From Siphonodentalium dalli (Eukaryota; Mollusca; Scaphopoda; Gadilida; Siphonodentaliidae), in assembly GCA_032622095.1 (NCBI GenBank), contig CP136061.1:95043345-95107344 (forward strand): DNA of 64,000 nucleotides. The letters are read 5' to 3'. This document shows, in pieces, positions 1 through 9,946 of the stretch (position 1 is the first letter of the stretch; every line of letters begins with the position of its first letter). The translations under genes and the position numbers were made by a program. The notes below the pieces were generated by a model. That model had not been told where the DNA came from and searched no databases. It saw only the letters and a list, made by a program, of their open reading frames with translations.

Positions 1-479
1 AACAGTTGTGCTGGGATCTCAATTAAATTTGGTATGGATGTTCACTACTATGAGGACATTCAATAGAGGATTACATCGTTTTGTTCGGATTTTCCATTCT
101 AGAGTTATACATTTTTGTTTATCTGGAAATGTTGGCTTTCTGGTCCGTCTGGTGTCTGTTCATGTCGTAACTTCAACAGTTGTACTGGGATCTCAATGAA
201 ATTTGGTATGGATGTTCACTACTATGAGGACATTCAATAGAGGGTTCTATTGTTCTGTTCAGCTTTTCCATTCTAGAGTTATTCATCTTTGTTTATCTGG
301 AAATGTTGGCTGTTTGGTCCATCCGATGTCTGTTCAGGTCATAACTTGAACAGTAATGCTCGGATCTCAATGAAATTTTGTATGGATGTTCACCACCATG
401 AGGACATTTTATGGCACATTCAACTGTTTTGTTTTGGTATCTATAGTTATTCATATTTGTTTATATGAAAATGTTAATT
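1..479 (+). repeat. Diverged tandem repeat, about 173-bp period
   Basis: Almost three copies of a unit of about 173 bp begin near 1, 174 and 348. Each contains the phrases 'GGGATCTCAAT' (GCTCGGATCTC in the third), 'AAATTTGGTATGGATGTTCA' and a 'TTATCTGGAAATGTT' block. The same word set returns at 42490-42790, so this is an interspersed family with internal repetition. Open frames inside it (for example 8-199) show no protein similarity that I recognise and are treated as chance. Confidence 0.8.
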
Positions 480-1586
480 TTTGGGTCCATCTGTCTGAGT
501 ATAGCAGTAATAAGTTATAGATATGCCCACACTAGGCGGTATGCCACAAGGGGGTATGCACCGGACGACAGTCCATCTCTTGTTATTATTATTATGTTAC
601 TGTTTACTGATCATCACCTTTGTGAGGTGAGCAAAGAGATTGCATAGGTCACAGGTCACTATGGTAACCATGCAATCGACCTTTTGTTTTTTCTTCCTTT
701 ATGTTACTGTCTTTATGTTGGTGATTCTTCTCAGTATATATGCTGTGCCTAACAATGCTGCCTTCTGTAGTTGGTATGGTGCGATACTTGGTGTTATTTG
801 TTTTATCCACTACCCATAAGTGAGACAGCACTTATTCAAAAATGTTAACCACAGTCAACTATAGTATAAAATTGTCCAAAACCTGTTATTTATCAACATG
901 TTGTTCGACGAAATTTGGCCTTATTATCAATACAAAGCCTCTTGATTTTAGAGTTATTCATCTTCATCCGCAATTTGTCGGCTCGTCGACTTTTTATCTG
1001 GGCCACTTATAAGTCTAGATTGTGAAAAATAATAGATTTAAAAAATCTATATCTAATAACTCTAAGCTTTGATAGGTGGGTTCCTCGACTCGAATCTAAT
1101 ATTTTTTACCCACGAATCAAATAAATAGTAATTGAGGGGCATTTAATCGGATTATGCATCTTTAAACTAATAAATTGGGCCATATGTCTGTTGAAGCTAC
1201 AAGCATCTACATTTCTACCATCATGTGGGCATTGTGGATTCTTTAAAGGTATAATTACCACTATTTTCACTTCCGCTAAAATGCACTAATATGCGTTCGT
1301 CTGTCCTTTGATATTCTTCACAAAATTGCACAGTACAGTATATTGTTTGACATCTGACACTTCTATATGCCCAGAGATGCATCGAAAACGACTTTGATTG
1401 CATATGTAGCAGCTGTTTATACTAGTATCCTGCAATATATTGCCAGTAGATAAATTCTACATTCTGCAAGCCACTAACCCTATATGTTTGCTGCCTGACA
1501 TATAAAATTTATACTCTGAAATAATATTGCAGAACGGACACTAGAAGTGTGAAGATAACACAAAAGTATTCAGACATAAACATACA
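480..1586. other. No recognisable gene
   Basis: AT-rich sequence with frequent stops in all frames and no recognisable domain, RNA gene or repeat boundary. The last five bases (1582-1586, ATACA) are the left target duplication of the next element. Confidence 0.5.
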
Positions 1587-3226
1587 CACTGGGGGGAAAC
1601 CATTTCACCAGAATCGATTCTATCGCCCTTCCGGTTCCGTCTCTATCGAATTAAGTTCCGACTCTTTCGCGATTTCTAAAACATATTTTCAAAGTTTTGA
1701 CCGTTGTTTATAGACTGAATGTCAAAACAGAATGTATTCTCCAATAACAATCGACAGATTATGTCTTTATACGTGTTTATTGATGACAGTAATGCAAAAT
1801 CGGCTGCATGTTGTGCACAGTTAGAGACGTAGTGCATTTGGGTGCATTTCCCATGAAAATTAAGCAGCACTTTGATGCTCAGATTATCGGCCTTGTCTAC
1901 CTTAAATTGGACTGAAACTTGTCAAGTTTTATGGTTGAACATTAGATAATTATAATACAATACCTCCCGACGGTTCCTTGCCGTACAAGTCCTTCAAATT
2001 AGTGCCTCAAAAAGCAACAAAAGGTTCCGATTCTATTGTGATGTTTATGTTCACGATCGGTTCTTTCGTTCCTGTTTACAGTACTCATATTCGATCAGAT
2101 TATTTGATTGTACATCTATAGTTGCCCAATGACAATACATGGTTTAAAATGTAGCCATAGTAAATCAATAGATGAGTTTTAGTGGTCCCAAACGATCATA
2201 CCGGTAGGTCTGATATTAAAGATGATCGACCGATAATATTTAATATCCAACCTACCCCGCTGGACAAAACAAGTGTCCATTGGCACCGCGGTGTATTTGC
2301 CGTTCGGCCGCGGTGTCAGAGTTTGTAACTGCAGTTGAGCACCGCGGCCGAACATAGTGGCCCAACAGCATGTACACTGCGGCCGAAAGGCAACTACACC
2401 GCAGCCGAACGGCATGTACACCGTGGTTAGATTTCTGGTTTGTATCGTCTTTTTTCAGTTTAATGAACGTACACCGCGGCAATTACACCATGGCCGAACG
2501 GCAAGTACACCGCGGCCCAACTGTAGATAGCCGGTGTAGTTGCATTTCAGCCACGGTGGCAATGCTAACTGTACCGCGGTCAGGTGGACACTTGTTTTGT
2601 CAAGCAGGGTATGATGCTTTGGGACTACTGAAAAACTCATATTGGTGTTGCTGTGACTATAGTTTGAACCATATATGGTAATATGGCAACTAGAAACACA
2701 TATGAACTATCTGGTCGAATATAATATTGCATTAAGCGGGGGGCGAAAGAACCGATCGTGAACATAAAAATCACATTAGAATCGGAACATTGCGTTGCTT
2801 CTTTTGATGGATTAATTTGAGGGTCTTTTACTGTGAGGAGCCATCGAGAGCTGTGCTGTAATCGTGTCCTGGTGTTCGATCATACAAGAAGACATATTTC
2901 AGTCTAATTAAAAGGTAAAAAGGCCGATAAAAGGAGCATCAAAATGCTGCTTAATTTACAAAGGAAATGCACACAAACACATTACTCTTCTAAGTGTGAA
3001 AAAAAATAGCCGACTTCACATTATTATCACCAATAATTACACACAAAGACACAATCTAGCAATAGGTTTTGTAAAATACGTTCTGTTTTAACATTTAGTG
3101 TATAAATGGAGGTCAAAACTTTGAAAACATTTGTTTCAAGTCGCGAAAGAGACGGGACTTAATTCGATAGAGACGGAACCTGATAGGCGATAGAATCGAT
3201 TCTTGTGAAACAGTTTCCCCCCAGTG
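1587..3226. mobile_element. 1.64-kb foldback DNA element, 5-bp target duplication
   Basis: The element starts CACTGGGGGGAAAC and ends with the reverse complement GTTTCCCCCCAGTG. The direct repeat ATACA lies immediately outside both ends (1582-1586 and 3227-3231), as expected for a 5-bp target site duplication. The inverted arms are long: about 490 bp of outer arm on each side (to about 2075 and from about 2740) pair with moderate divergence. Inverted similarity continues inward, for example the AAAACAAGTGTCC block near 2265 against its complement near 2587, so nearly the whole element is a foldback of roughly 800-bp arms. No transposase ORF is visible. Five-base duplications and a CAC start recall Transib/RAG-like or hAT5-type elements, but the family is not established. 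Confidence 0.8.
2280..2580. repeat. GC-rich CCGCGG/CCGAACGGCA modules inside the foldback
   Basis: The core of the foldback holds about ten degenerate copies of a roughly 20-bp module in both orientations, built from ACACCGCGG and CCGAACGGCA and sometimes written as CCATGG or CTGCGG. The surrounding DNA is AT-rich, so this is a sharp local composition change. Short frames through it (2179-2421 and 2252-2482 on minus, 2370-2681 on plus) are explained by the repeats and are not proposed as genes. Confidence 0.75.
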
Positions 3227-3848
3227 ATACATGTACTAGTAAATGAAATAAAAATTCAAGGCGGTGAAATTAATTTGAATGCGGTCTTCGGCCGTTTACA
3301 ACTTGGTCAGAAACAGACCCTCAGGCTCAATGCATTGTAAATGCTACAACTGCAACAAAAGGGTTCACTTATTTTGAGAATATGTGTATGCCAGCACCGC
3401 CGGTGCAACCTTTTGTTCTGTTTATCGTCTGCTTACATTTCCTGAAACACCCCTCCAAAAGAATAATAGACCATTCCAATGTATACTTTTATAGCTAAAT
3501 AAGTGAATGCATTTAGTAAATAAAGGGTTAACAACCTTCAATGCCTCTTTATGGATTTGAGTAGACTAAGTACAATTATGATTATTATACAATTTCCTTC
3601 TTCCTAAAGGTCCAAAAAAAGTCATATTGACATTGGGTTGCGATCGATCTGTGTTAATTAAGATATGTGTTATCGGCATTGACGGATTAATACTGCTCGT
3701 GATGGCCCTGATGGGAGAGTGTCCGTCCATTAGAGCATGATCTGTCTCGGGACAAAATACACGATCTGATCAATGACAGTTCAAATGTTAATGTCTTCTC
3801 GTTGATGTCAGCTACAGTACTTGAGTCTCTAATAAATGTAGACGCCGT
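3227..3848. other. No recognisable gene
   Basis: AT-rich DNA without a domain or repeat that I can delimit. A short stretch near 3280-3430 is less AT-rich but has no sustained reading frame. Confidence 0.45.
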
Positions 3849-4224
3849 CAAGCCTGAGTTTAGTGTGCCTGTCATTTGCAGAATGAGGTCCACAGAGGGT
3901 GAATTTAGTAATGCTATCCCCCATAGCGGGTGAGCATCACAAATTCTGCATGGCCTCACTTGCTATGGGAGACATAGACTCAGAATGAAGTTCCCATATG
4001 GTGAATATTGGGAACCTCGATTATGCAATGTGTCATCTGCCAATTTGGGGACAAAAAGAAATAGAATCTACATGTATGTGAAGAAGTTTCTAAACTTTCC
4101 AGAGACGATGAGGCCTAAGCAGAGGGTGAATTTAGTGATGCTAGCCCACTATGCGGGATAGCATCACTAAATTCACCCTCCGGGGACCTCATTTTGCAAA
4201 TGACAGCCACTAAACTCAGATTTG
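3849..4224 (+). mobile_element. Family S multi-hairpin MITE (copy 1)
   Basis: Begins CAAGCCTGAGTTTAGTGTG and ends with the near reverse complement ...CTAAACTCAGATTTG. Next to each end is a hairpin made of GAATGAGGTC, a GGTGAATTTAGTGATGCT arm, and a short loop around TAGCGGG/GCGGGAT; the left hairpin is disrupted here. The centre holds a GTTCCCATAT/GGGAACCTCG pair. No ORF, so it is a non-autonomous DNA element. Possible target duplications (AGACGCCG / AGACCGTA) have decayed. Confidence 0.8.
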
Positions 4225-4254
4225 AGACCGTACACATTTGTTGCTTTCTCTTGC

Positions 4255-4500
4255 CAAGCCTGGGTATAGTGTGTTTGAGATTTACAGATGACTTAAGCAG
4301 ACTGAGGTCCCAGAGGGTGAATTTAGTGACACTATTCTACACGGCAGGCTAGCATCACCAAATTCACCCTCTGGGAACCTCATTCTACTGAGGCCTCAAC
4401 AGCTTTGGGAGAAATACATGTAGGATCAGATTGAAGTTCCCCAGTTGAAGTTGGTGATGTTCACACATTTACCATAACAGTCACCTCAATTATGCATTTT
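4255..4500 (+). mobile_element. Family S MITE, truncated copy
   Basis: Starts CAAGCCTGGGTATAGTGTG. The left sub-terminal hairpin (4300-4390) is intact in shape, followed by half of the central region of the variant subfamily (CCCCAGTTGAAG, GGTGATGTTCACAC). The right half is missing where the next repeat begins. Confidence 0.65.
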
Positions 4501-4509
4501 TATGTTTAC

Positions 4510-5039
4510 CCATACCATAGTATGGTAAACATAGTGTCGTTGCCCGGATTGACCACTCGTCGTTGGTCTGTCCGTCTGTCTGTCCGTCTGTCCGTAGACA
4601 CTTTACGAGTAATGCGATAACTCAAACATTTTTTATCCAATCAAAACCAAATTTTGTATATGGGTTTCTCAGCCCAAAATACAGATCGAGTTCGAATTTG
4701 GGTTTGATCCGAGATTTTGTTACAGAGTTATGGCCCTTTTTCAACTTAGAATTCACGCATTCTGCCATAACTCAGACATTTTTTTATCTGATTGGAACCA
4801 AATTTGGTATGTTAGTTTCACAGCCCATAATACAGATCGAGTTCGAATATGGGTTTGATCCGATTAATTTTAAAGGAGTTATGACCCTTTTTCGAGAAAA
4901 AAAAAATTAAAAAAAAAATTCATTTTTTTTAGATTTAGCTCCTTGCTAAATTTAGCATATACAGATATTAAATTTTGTGTTTGAACTTTAATAACAATAA
5001 AAAAAAAAATTAAATAATAAAAAAAAATTGACACTTTCA
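4510..5039 (+). repeat. Interspersed repeat family C with CTGT/CCGT start
   Basis: Begins around TATGGTAAACATAGTGTCGT, passes through a short CTGT/CCGT tract (4567-4600), then repeats a module of about 150 bp containing ACCAAATTTGGTATG, CAGATCGAGTTCGAAT and GAGTTATGGCCC. It ends in A-rich DNA. A second, longer copy lies at 25246-25870. The protein frame at 4563-4910 is a translation of this repeat with no known domain. Confidence 0.75.
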
Positions 5040-6154
5040 TTTATTTTAGTTTTATACGATTAATTAGGTGTGAATCCGTGTGATATCCTGTTTTGAAAAT
5101 ATGAAGATTTTATTGCAATAGTTTCATGTAATATAATGATATCAATAAATTGCCATGTAATCCAACATCCAGAGTATATCAGAGGATTTTTATAGATGTT
5201 GTCATTCCAAGTGAAATCTGTTATGAAATGAGTGATGACATATGATACAGAGCTCTGGTGGGTCAAGCAAGATAAACAACACTGGTGGCTGGCTGTTTGT
5301 TTATTCTAACTGTCAAATTGATTAATGGCAGCACAAGACAGGTGTTTTTCCTATTCTTGAAATTTCATTACAGGATGAGATAAGGGCCCCCTCACCTATA
5401 TAAGTGTCTACTAAATTCCATTAATTTGCTTCAAAAATAATTAACCCTTTCCAAGGTTTCCATAGACACATGCTATAATGTACATGGACTCTTCCTCATA
5501 TCTCTTAATATATATTGGGTATCTTTGCACACTTCTATCAATTTTGGTATTGACTGATTAATTGATTTTTGAAAAATATATTAACCCTTCAGACACGTGC
5601 TTTCAAAATTAAAACAACAGCTGATAGCCAATTTGATTTATCTATGCAATGGGGAAACAGGCAGATAAATATACATGACTATTGTAAGTGATGACTTGTT
5701 TTGAAAATCAATATGGTAGATGTTAGTATTTCCAGGAACCTTATTTTCCCATTTGTTCACATTTTCATGGTTGATTGAATTTTAGGGGCCACAGAGCACT
5801 TAGAAGATTAACATTGAAGGTTGTGGCTTTAGTGCCCAAGCTACTTGTAAAACATTGTAATGTGTGAAACCATTCAAATGAGGGCTAACTTACTTTCTTT
5901 TATATGAACGATTTAGTGGTCATCCCCATCATATTATGTCTGTATAACATTATATAGATAATACTTTTGAATTGTATAAACTACATATATTTTTGAAAAA
6001 CATACACCCCTGTTATGAAACACTTAATCTTATTTAATACACAGGTCAGATCTGATCTTATATCTGTCCATGTTTGATAAACAAATAACTGGGGAGAATG
6101 CGGGAAGGGGGGGGGGGGTAATTAAAGTACCATTTAAATACGAGATGGAATCCC

Positions 6155-6919
6155 TGTGCCAATACGGGTACATATAACTCTTAAGGCTATCAGAACGGTT
6201 TGATTATTTATATATAACAAAGTCAATAATGTTCAATCATCGGTATCTGGGTTTCTCTTCCTGTCGTCTGCTTGGGTTGGGATCTTCTTCCGTCTTCATA
6301 GGTTGTGTGTGTCTGCTTGTCTTCTACTCGGTTGAGTTCCGGTTGAGTTCGTCTTCCTGTCGTCTGCTCTTCTTCTTCCTCCGTCGGCGCATCAGTGGGG
6401 CGTTGTTAGAAATACAAGAGCATAATGTTTACCTTGTATTTCCGTCCATTGCTCCACTCTGCTCTTCTAAGCGTCCGAGGGTTCGTGATGATCGCTTGTG
6501 TTGGTCAGATAGAAACTGGTTAGAACTCTCTTCTCATGTCGGCTTCTTCTTCCTAAAATACCCAGTGTCTGCTAATGACGGCCATGTGTATTTTCACGGC
6601 GCGTCGGTTCATCGTACTTAGGGTAATTGAGTTATCGTCATCTCCCCATGGGTCCTATTAACTCTCCTGGTTTCAGTAGCTTTCTAGGCGATACATCTGG
6701 TCTTGCTAATCCTCAAGACCGTGTTCTGTTTACTCCACAAATCATTTCCCTATGTTATTGCATGGACGCTCGCTAATTCGATTTGGTGCTCAGTACTTTT
6801 GTGATCTAGATGTGGTCAACAGCGACGCTGATATGTGTGGTAATCGAGCGCCCCTCTGACAGAGATTTCCTATCTTCTTCCCGGGTTGAAAGTTATGTCC
6901 CTGTGGTTGTCTTGGCACA
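6155..6919 (-). repeat. 3' LTR (765 bp)
   Basis: Direct copy of 11171-11935 with offset 5016; I saw no differences between them. Ends TGTGCC...GGCACA, a perfect 6-bp inverted pair with canonical TG/CA. On the coding (minus) strand this is the downstream LTR. The 130-residue plus-strand frame at 6229-6621 recurs identically in the other LTR and is regarded as non-coding. Confidence 0.95.
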
Positions 6920-6940
6920 TTACTCCTTCACTTTTTCGAT
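6920..6940 (-). other. Polypurine tract
   Basis: On the minus strand the bases immediately before the 3' LTR are purine-rich (GAAAAAGTGAAGGAGTAA, two pyrimidines in 18). This is where plus-strand DNA synthesis would be primed in an LTR element read on this strand. Confidence 0.7.
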
Positions 6941-7723
6941 TTAAAGTTGATCTTGAAATCGCAAGTCCAATTCGTCGCTGCGCAGCAGGTCGATGATTCG
7001 TCGAAGTGTTTCGCAACAGCGGCATCGGCGATGGATAGCTGGTTCGATGTCGGTCGTCTCCGTGTAGATCGGGTCGTCTGGGCGTCTCTCAGACAACTCC
7101 GACCCACTGGCTGTGACTCTTTCGGTGTAAAACTATGATTGAAATTTCATGGCGTCGTCATTTTCGTCATCATCGGACGTCGAGGTATTTTCGTCCTCAA
7201 TGTCCGAGTATGGGGTAGGTTCTGACAACTGGTCGACCCTTGTTCCACCGCCATGGTCAGCCTGTAATACTCAAACGGATATTTGTGTGAGGTTTGAGAA
7301 CAAATGACACAGTCAGAATACACAATGGTTAATTTTCCAATTTATCGGTATCGCTTGAGGGTCGTCAGATCGGCCCAATACGAAAATGGAATTTACAACT
7401 AATTATATAGATGGATTTGTTGACGAACAGTTTAAACACCAGATAAGTCGGGGTGATTGATTTCGATTATCAAAACGTATGACTGAATGTCGGGATTTAT
7501 AGTCCCTATTCAACGCTTGCTATAATCATTCTGATGATTATACAACTATAATACCCTGGACATCGTTATGCAACAATTAATATTTGAAATATATGAAATG
7601 CATAAATGTCTATATACATGCAAATGATTCTGATATCCGCGCAACAATAATTACGGAGGAAATTCGGAATACATTAATATACGATACATAATTAATACTA
7701 ATCCAAATCCGCCACAGATGTGG
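6941..7723 (-). other. LTR element 3' internal region without a clear ORF
   Basis: Between the polypurine tract and the small membrane ORF there is no long frame. On the minus strand, around 7150-7255, a short acidic reading (S/D/E-rich, ending at a stop near 7137) is open for about 40 codons but lacks its own ATG in frame. It could be the tail of a lost or spliced product, or chance. Confidence 0.4.
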
Positions 7724-8014
7724 TCAGCCTCTGACGGCTATAATTGGATATACATGTAGGCGTTCCTGAGTGTTGTCCCGGAATAGCGCAGACGGCTTTG
7801 GTGCATCCGTCTCCATTGCTTCGTCGATGGGTTCTTTGAACACGGCATTCAGGATATCCTCAGGTCGCTGGTCTAACTGCTTACTGTACATAATGGCTAA
7901 CCTTGGCAACTGATGTTTAACAAATTTCCACCAGAATCGGTGGGTCAAGATAATGAAAATTACTACTGTAACTACGTTACTAGGGCAAAATACCACCCTG
8001 GCCATCTCTACCAT
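7724..8014 (-). CDS. Small predicted membrane protein ORF in the LTR element
   Basis: A 96-codon frame starting at a true ATG (8014). It carries a hydrophobic stretch at about residues 14-27 (VVTVVIFIILTHRFWW) and a polar, partly acidic C-terminal half. It lies downstream of the pro/integrase ORF, where some LTR elements carry an envelope-like or accessory gene. I recognise no family. It may be the residue of an envelope-type gene, a small accessory membrane protein, or a chance frame. Its length and single hydrophobic segment are all the sequence shows. Confidence 0.35.
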   Translation of the reverse strand: MVEMARVVFCPSNVVTVVIFIILTHRFWWKFVKHQLPRLAIMYSKQLDQRPEDILNAVFKEPIDEAMETDAPKPSALFRDNTQERLHVYPIIAVRG

Positions 8015-8359
8015 TCATTGGGGTAATACTTTTTCGTTCACTAAGTCAGTCGTGAGCATATTTTCGATCGTGTTTATTTGAGCGGGGTGCGCTCAAACGT
8101 AGTAACCCTAAGGGTGGCGGCGTGCACGTTACCTCTCGGTGCGCGATTGCAAAGTTCAAAGCTTTATTTATTAAATCGTCATGCGCACGTGCCGGGTTTC
8201 ATGGGGCGCGCGACCTGTCATTGATCCGAACATGACTATTTATTCGCGATTCGGTCTGGGGCGTTGGGCTAACTATTTTCAACATTTACGAAGCCAGGTT
8301 AGGTTTACCAATAAGCCAGTTAAGGGTAGGGTCGCATTTCTTCTGTAATGGACCCCAGG
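8015..8359 (-). other. Spacer between the pro/IN-tail ORF and the small ORF
   Basis: GC-richer than the flanking host DNA, with no long frame on the coding strand. The tail of a lost envelope or leader sequence is possible but not supported. Confidence 0.4.
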
Positions 8360-9946
8360 TCACTGTTTCGAGCACTCTATTATTATCGCTGATAGCAGGG
8401 CTTGAAACAACGGTTTATCTATTAAGTTGCTGCTCGCTCCATTCATGAGCTGCTTACACTTGCGAGGGGCCGGTACGGGCCTACATTCACGAGGGTTTTG
8501 TTCAATGGCGGCCACTTCCATTAACTCATCCTCTGAGCTGTCATCACTCGTAACCATCTTTGTTACTTTGCGCCCGTGTCGACGAGGCGCTGGAGCGCGT
8601 CGTGCCTTGGCACTCGGGTCTGGTCTCTCGTCCATGGACGAGTCAGGGTTTTGTAGCGGCTCTGAGCGCGCGAGTCGCGTCTTTCTACGCTGTAAGCGCA
8701 TCTTAAGCTCGCTTAAAGGGACATCTTCGTCATCGGAGTCCGAACATTGTCTCCGATATCGAGCGATTACATCATCTGGTAATGGTTCTGTTTCATCGCC
8801 AGAAGACCCACCCACAGGGTTAGGGGCAGGAACGTCGCTATCTTCGTCTTCGGGGGGAACAACATACGTTTGAGCACGCTTGTTGTTGTCAGTTTTGGGG
8901 ATTTCCCATTCAAGGTTGGCTTTTCGCATGTGTTCAGCGTGGGATTGTGTGACTTTCCCAGTTAATTGGTTCCTTAACTCGAAAGTAACGGGCGTTATTT
9001 GCTTGGTTATGCGGAAGTAGGGTTTCCATTTGCTTTCAAGTTTGCTTTTTCGTAAATGATTCTTCACATAGACGGCCTCGCCAATCTCGAATTTGGTGTC
9101 TGTGGCCTTTTTGTTAACTTTCGCTGCTTGTTGGCGTTTCGCCTGTTTCACGTGTTTGTGTACCATCATAAATGATTTAGGCTGTTGCTGTAATGTTATT
9201 TGACAATAACCTTTCCCAGCACGATTGCGTCTTCGTCCATACGTGACTGATTTTCCAACTACACTGCCGCGCCGTAGATAAACGGTTTTATTAGTGTTGT
9301 TCACAAGTAGCAATGGGACTTGATGTCTTTTACCTAGTTCCGAAATCGAATTCCTTACCTCCAAACCGGGTTTTGATGCTAGGTAACCTTTCTTGATTTG
9401 GGCAACCTCTATTAATGTCGACTTGTGAAGAGAAGCTAAGTTTTTTGATTTTCCCATACATAAAGTCGATGTTCGGGGCTTTAAACTAACTTTGCTGGTT
9501 AATCTCAGAAGGGAAGCGATATGCGCATCTGCTTCCAAGGGGATATACACGTCACTGATCTTGAGGCATCCCAGGTCATAATATAGTCTGACCCCCCGAG
9601 AGGTCAACCAATCCCTCCCTAAGATCATATTCCGGTTCATATCATTCACCACATAAAATTGATGGGTTAATTTTAGTTTCGCCATTCTGAAGGTTAGTTC
9701 CACGCTACCAAGTACGCCCAGTGACTTCCCATTCACGGAGCTAAGATTGATGTGTTCCCTAGTTAGTTTTGGTCGGAACTGTAATGCGTCATAGACGCGT
9801 TTGTGAATCAATGATACTTCCGCTCCACTATCCACTAATGAGCGATATTTATTTTTACCTATTCTAACTAAACACGAGCTGGGGTTTCCCACAATATTGA
9901 TACTAAACTCCCTCTCATATGTGGCCTCAATGAGAGGATTCCTTAG
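8360..9946 (-). CDS. Protease fused in frame to integrase C-terminal tail (deleted pol)
   Basis: The frame is open from the frameshift site; it has no ATG of its own near the start, and the codon at 9892 is GTG. Counting from 9892, an aspartic protease of retropepsin type spans about residues 1-110, with catalytic motif LVDSGAEVSLI (Asp21) and the later ILGRDWL flap/helix motif near 90-96. A linker typical of the region before reverse transcriptase follows (about 195-213, VYLRRGSVVG). About 25 residues later the sequence is already the integrase C-terminus: about 245-330, with FEIGEAVYVKN, KSKLESKWKPYF and a chromatin-tail-like end. A Ser/Asp/Glu-rich and Arg/Lys-rich C-terminal region follows. 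Some 800 or more residues expected between protease and integrase tail are absent, yet the frame is kept. Confidence 0.85.
   Translation of the reverse strand, partial: LRNPLIEATYEREFSINIVGNPSSCLVRIGKNKYRSLVDSGAEVSLIHKRVYDALQFRPKLTREHINLSSVNGKSLGVLGSVELTFRMAKLKLTHQFYVVNDMNRNMILGRDWLTSRGVRLYYDLGCLKISDVYIPLEADAHIASLLRLTSKVSLKPRTSTLCMGKSKNLASLHKSTLIEVAQIKKGYLASKPGLEVRNSISELGKRHQVPLLLVNNTNKTVYLRRGSVVGKSVTYGRRRNRAGKGYCQITLQQQPKSFMMVHKHVKQAKRQQAAKVNKKATDTKFEIGEAVYVKNHLRKSKLESKWKPYFRITKQITPVTFELRNQLTGKVTQSHAEHMRKANLEWEIPKTDNNKRAQTYVVPPEDEDSDVPAPNPVGGSSGDETEPLPDDVIARYRRQCSDSDDEDVPLSELKMRLQRRKTRLARSEPLQNPDSSMDERPDPSAKARRAPAPRRHGRKVTKMVTSDDSSEDELMEVAAIEQNPRECRPVPAPRKCKQLMNGASSNLIDKPLFQALLSAIIIECSKQ
9911..9937 (-). 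promoter_or_regulatory. Frameshift-stimulating hairpin
   Basis: On the minus strand CCTCTCAT (9930-9937) pairs perfectly with ATGAGAGG (9911-9918) around an 11-base loop. It begins 8 bases after the slippery heptamer, the spacing usual for -1 frameshift stimulators. A pseudoknot with downstream sequence was not assessed. Confidence 0.7.

Noticed and set aside
2179-2681. Frames of 76-103 codons in the CCGCGG core
   Set aside because: Generated by short GC-rich modules in a foldback, overlapping on both strands.
6229-6621. 130-codon plus-strand frame, repeated identically at 11245-11637
   Set aside because: It lies inside the LTRs on the non-coding strand; identity is explained by LTR duplication.
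8427-8873. 148-codon plus-strand frame
   Set aside because: Antisense shadow of the protease/integrase-tail ORF.
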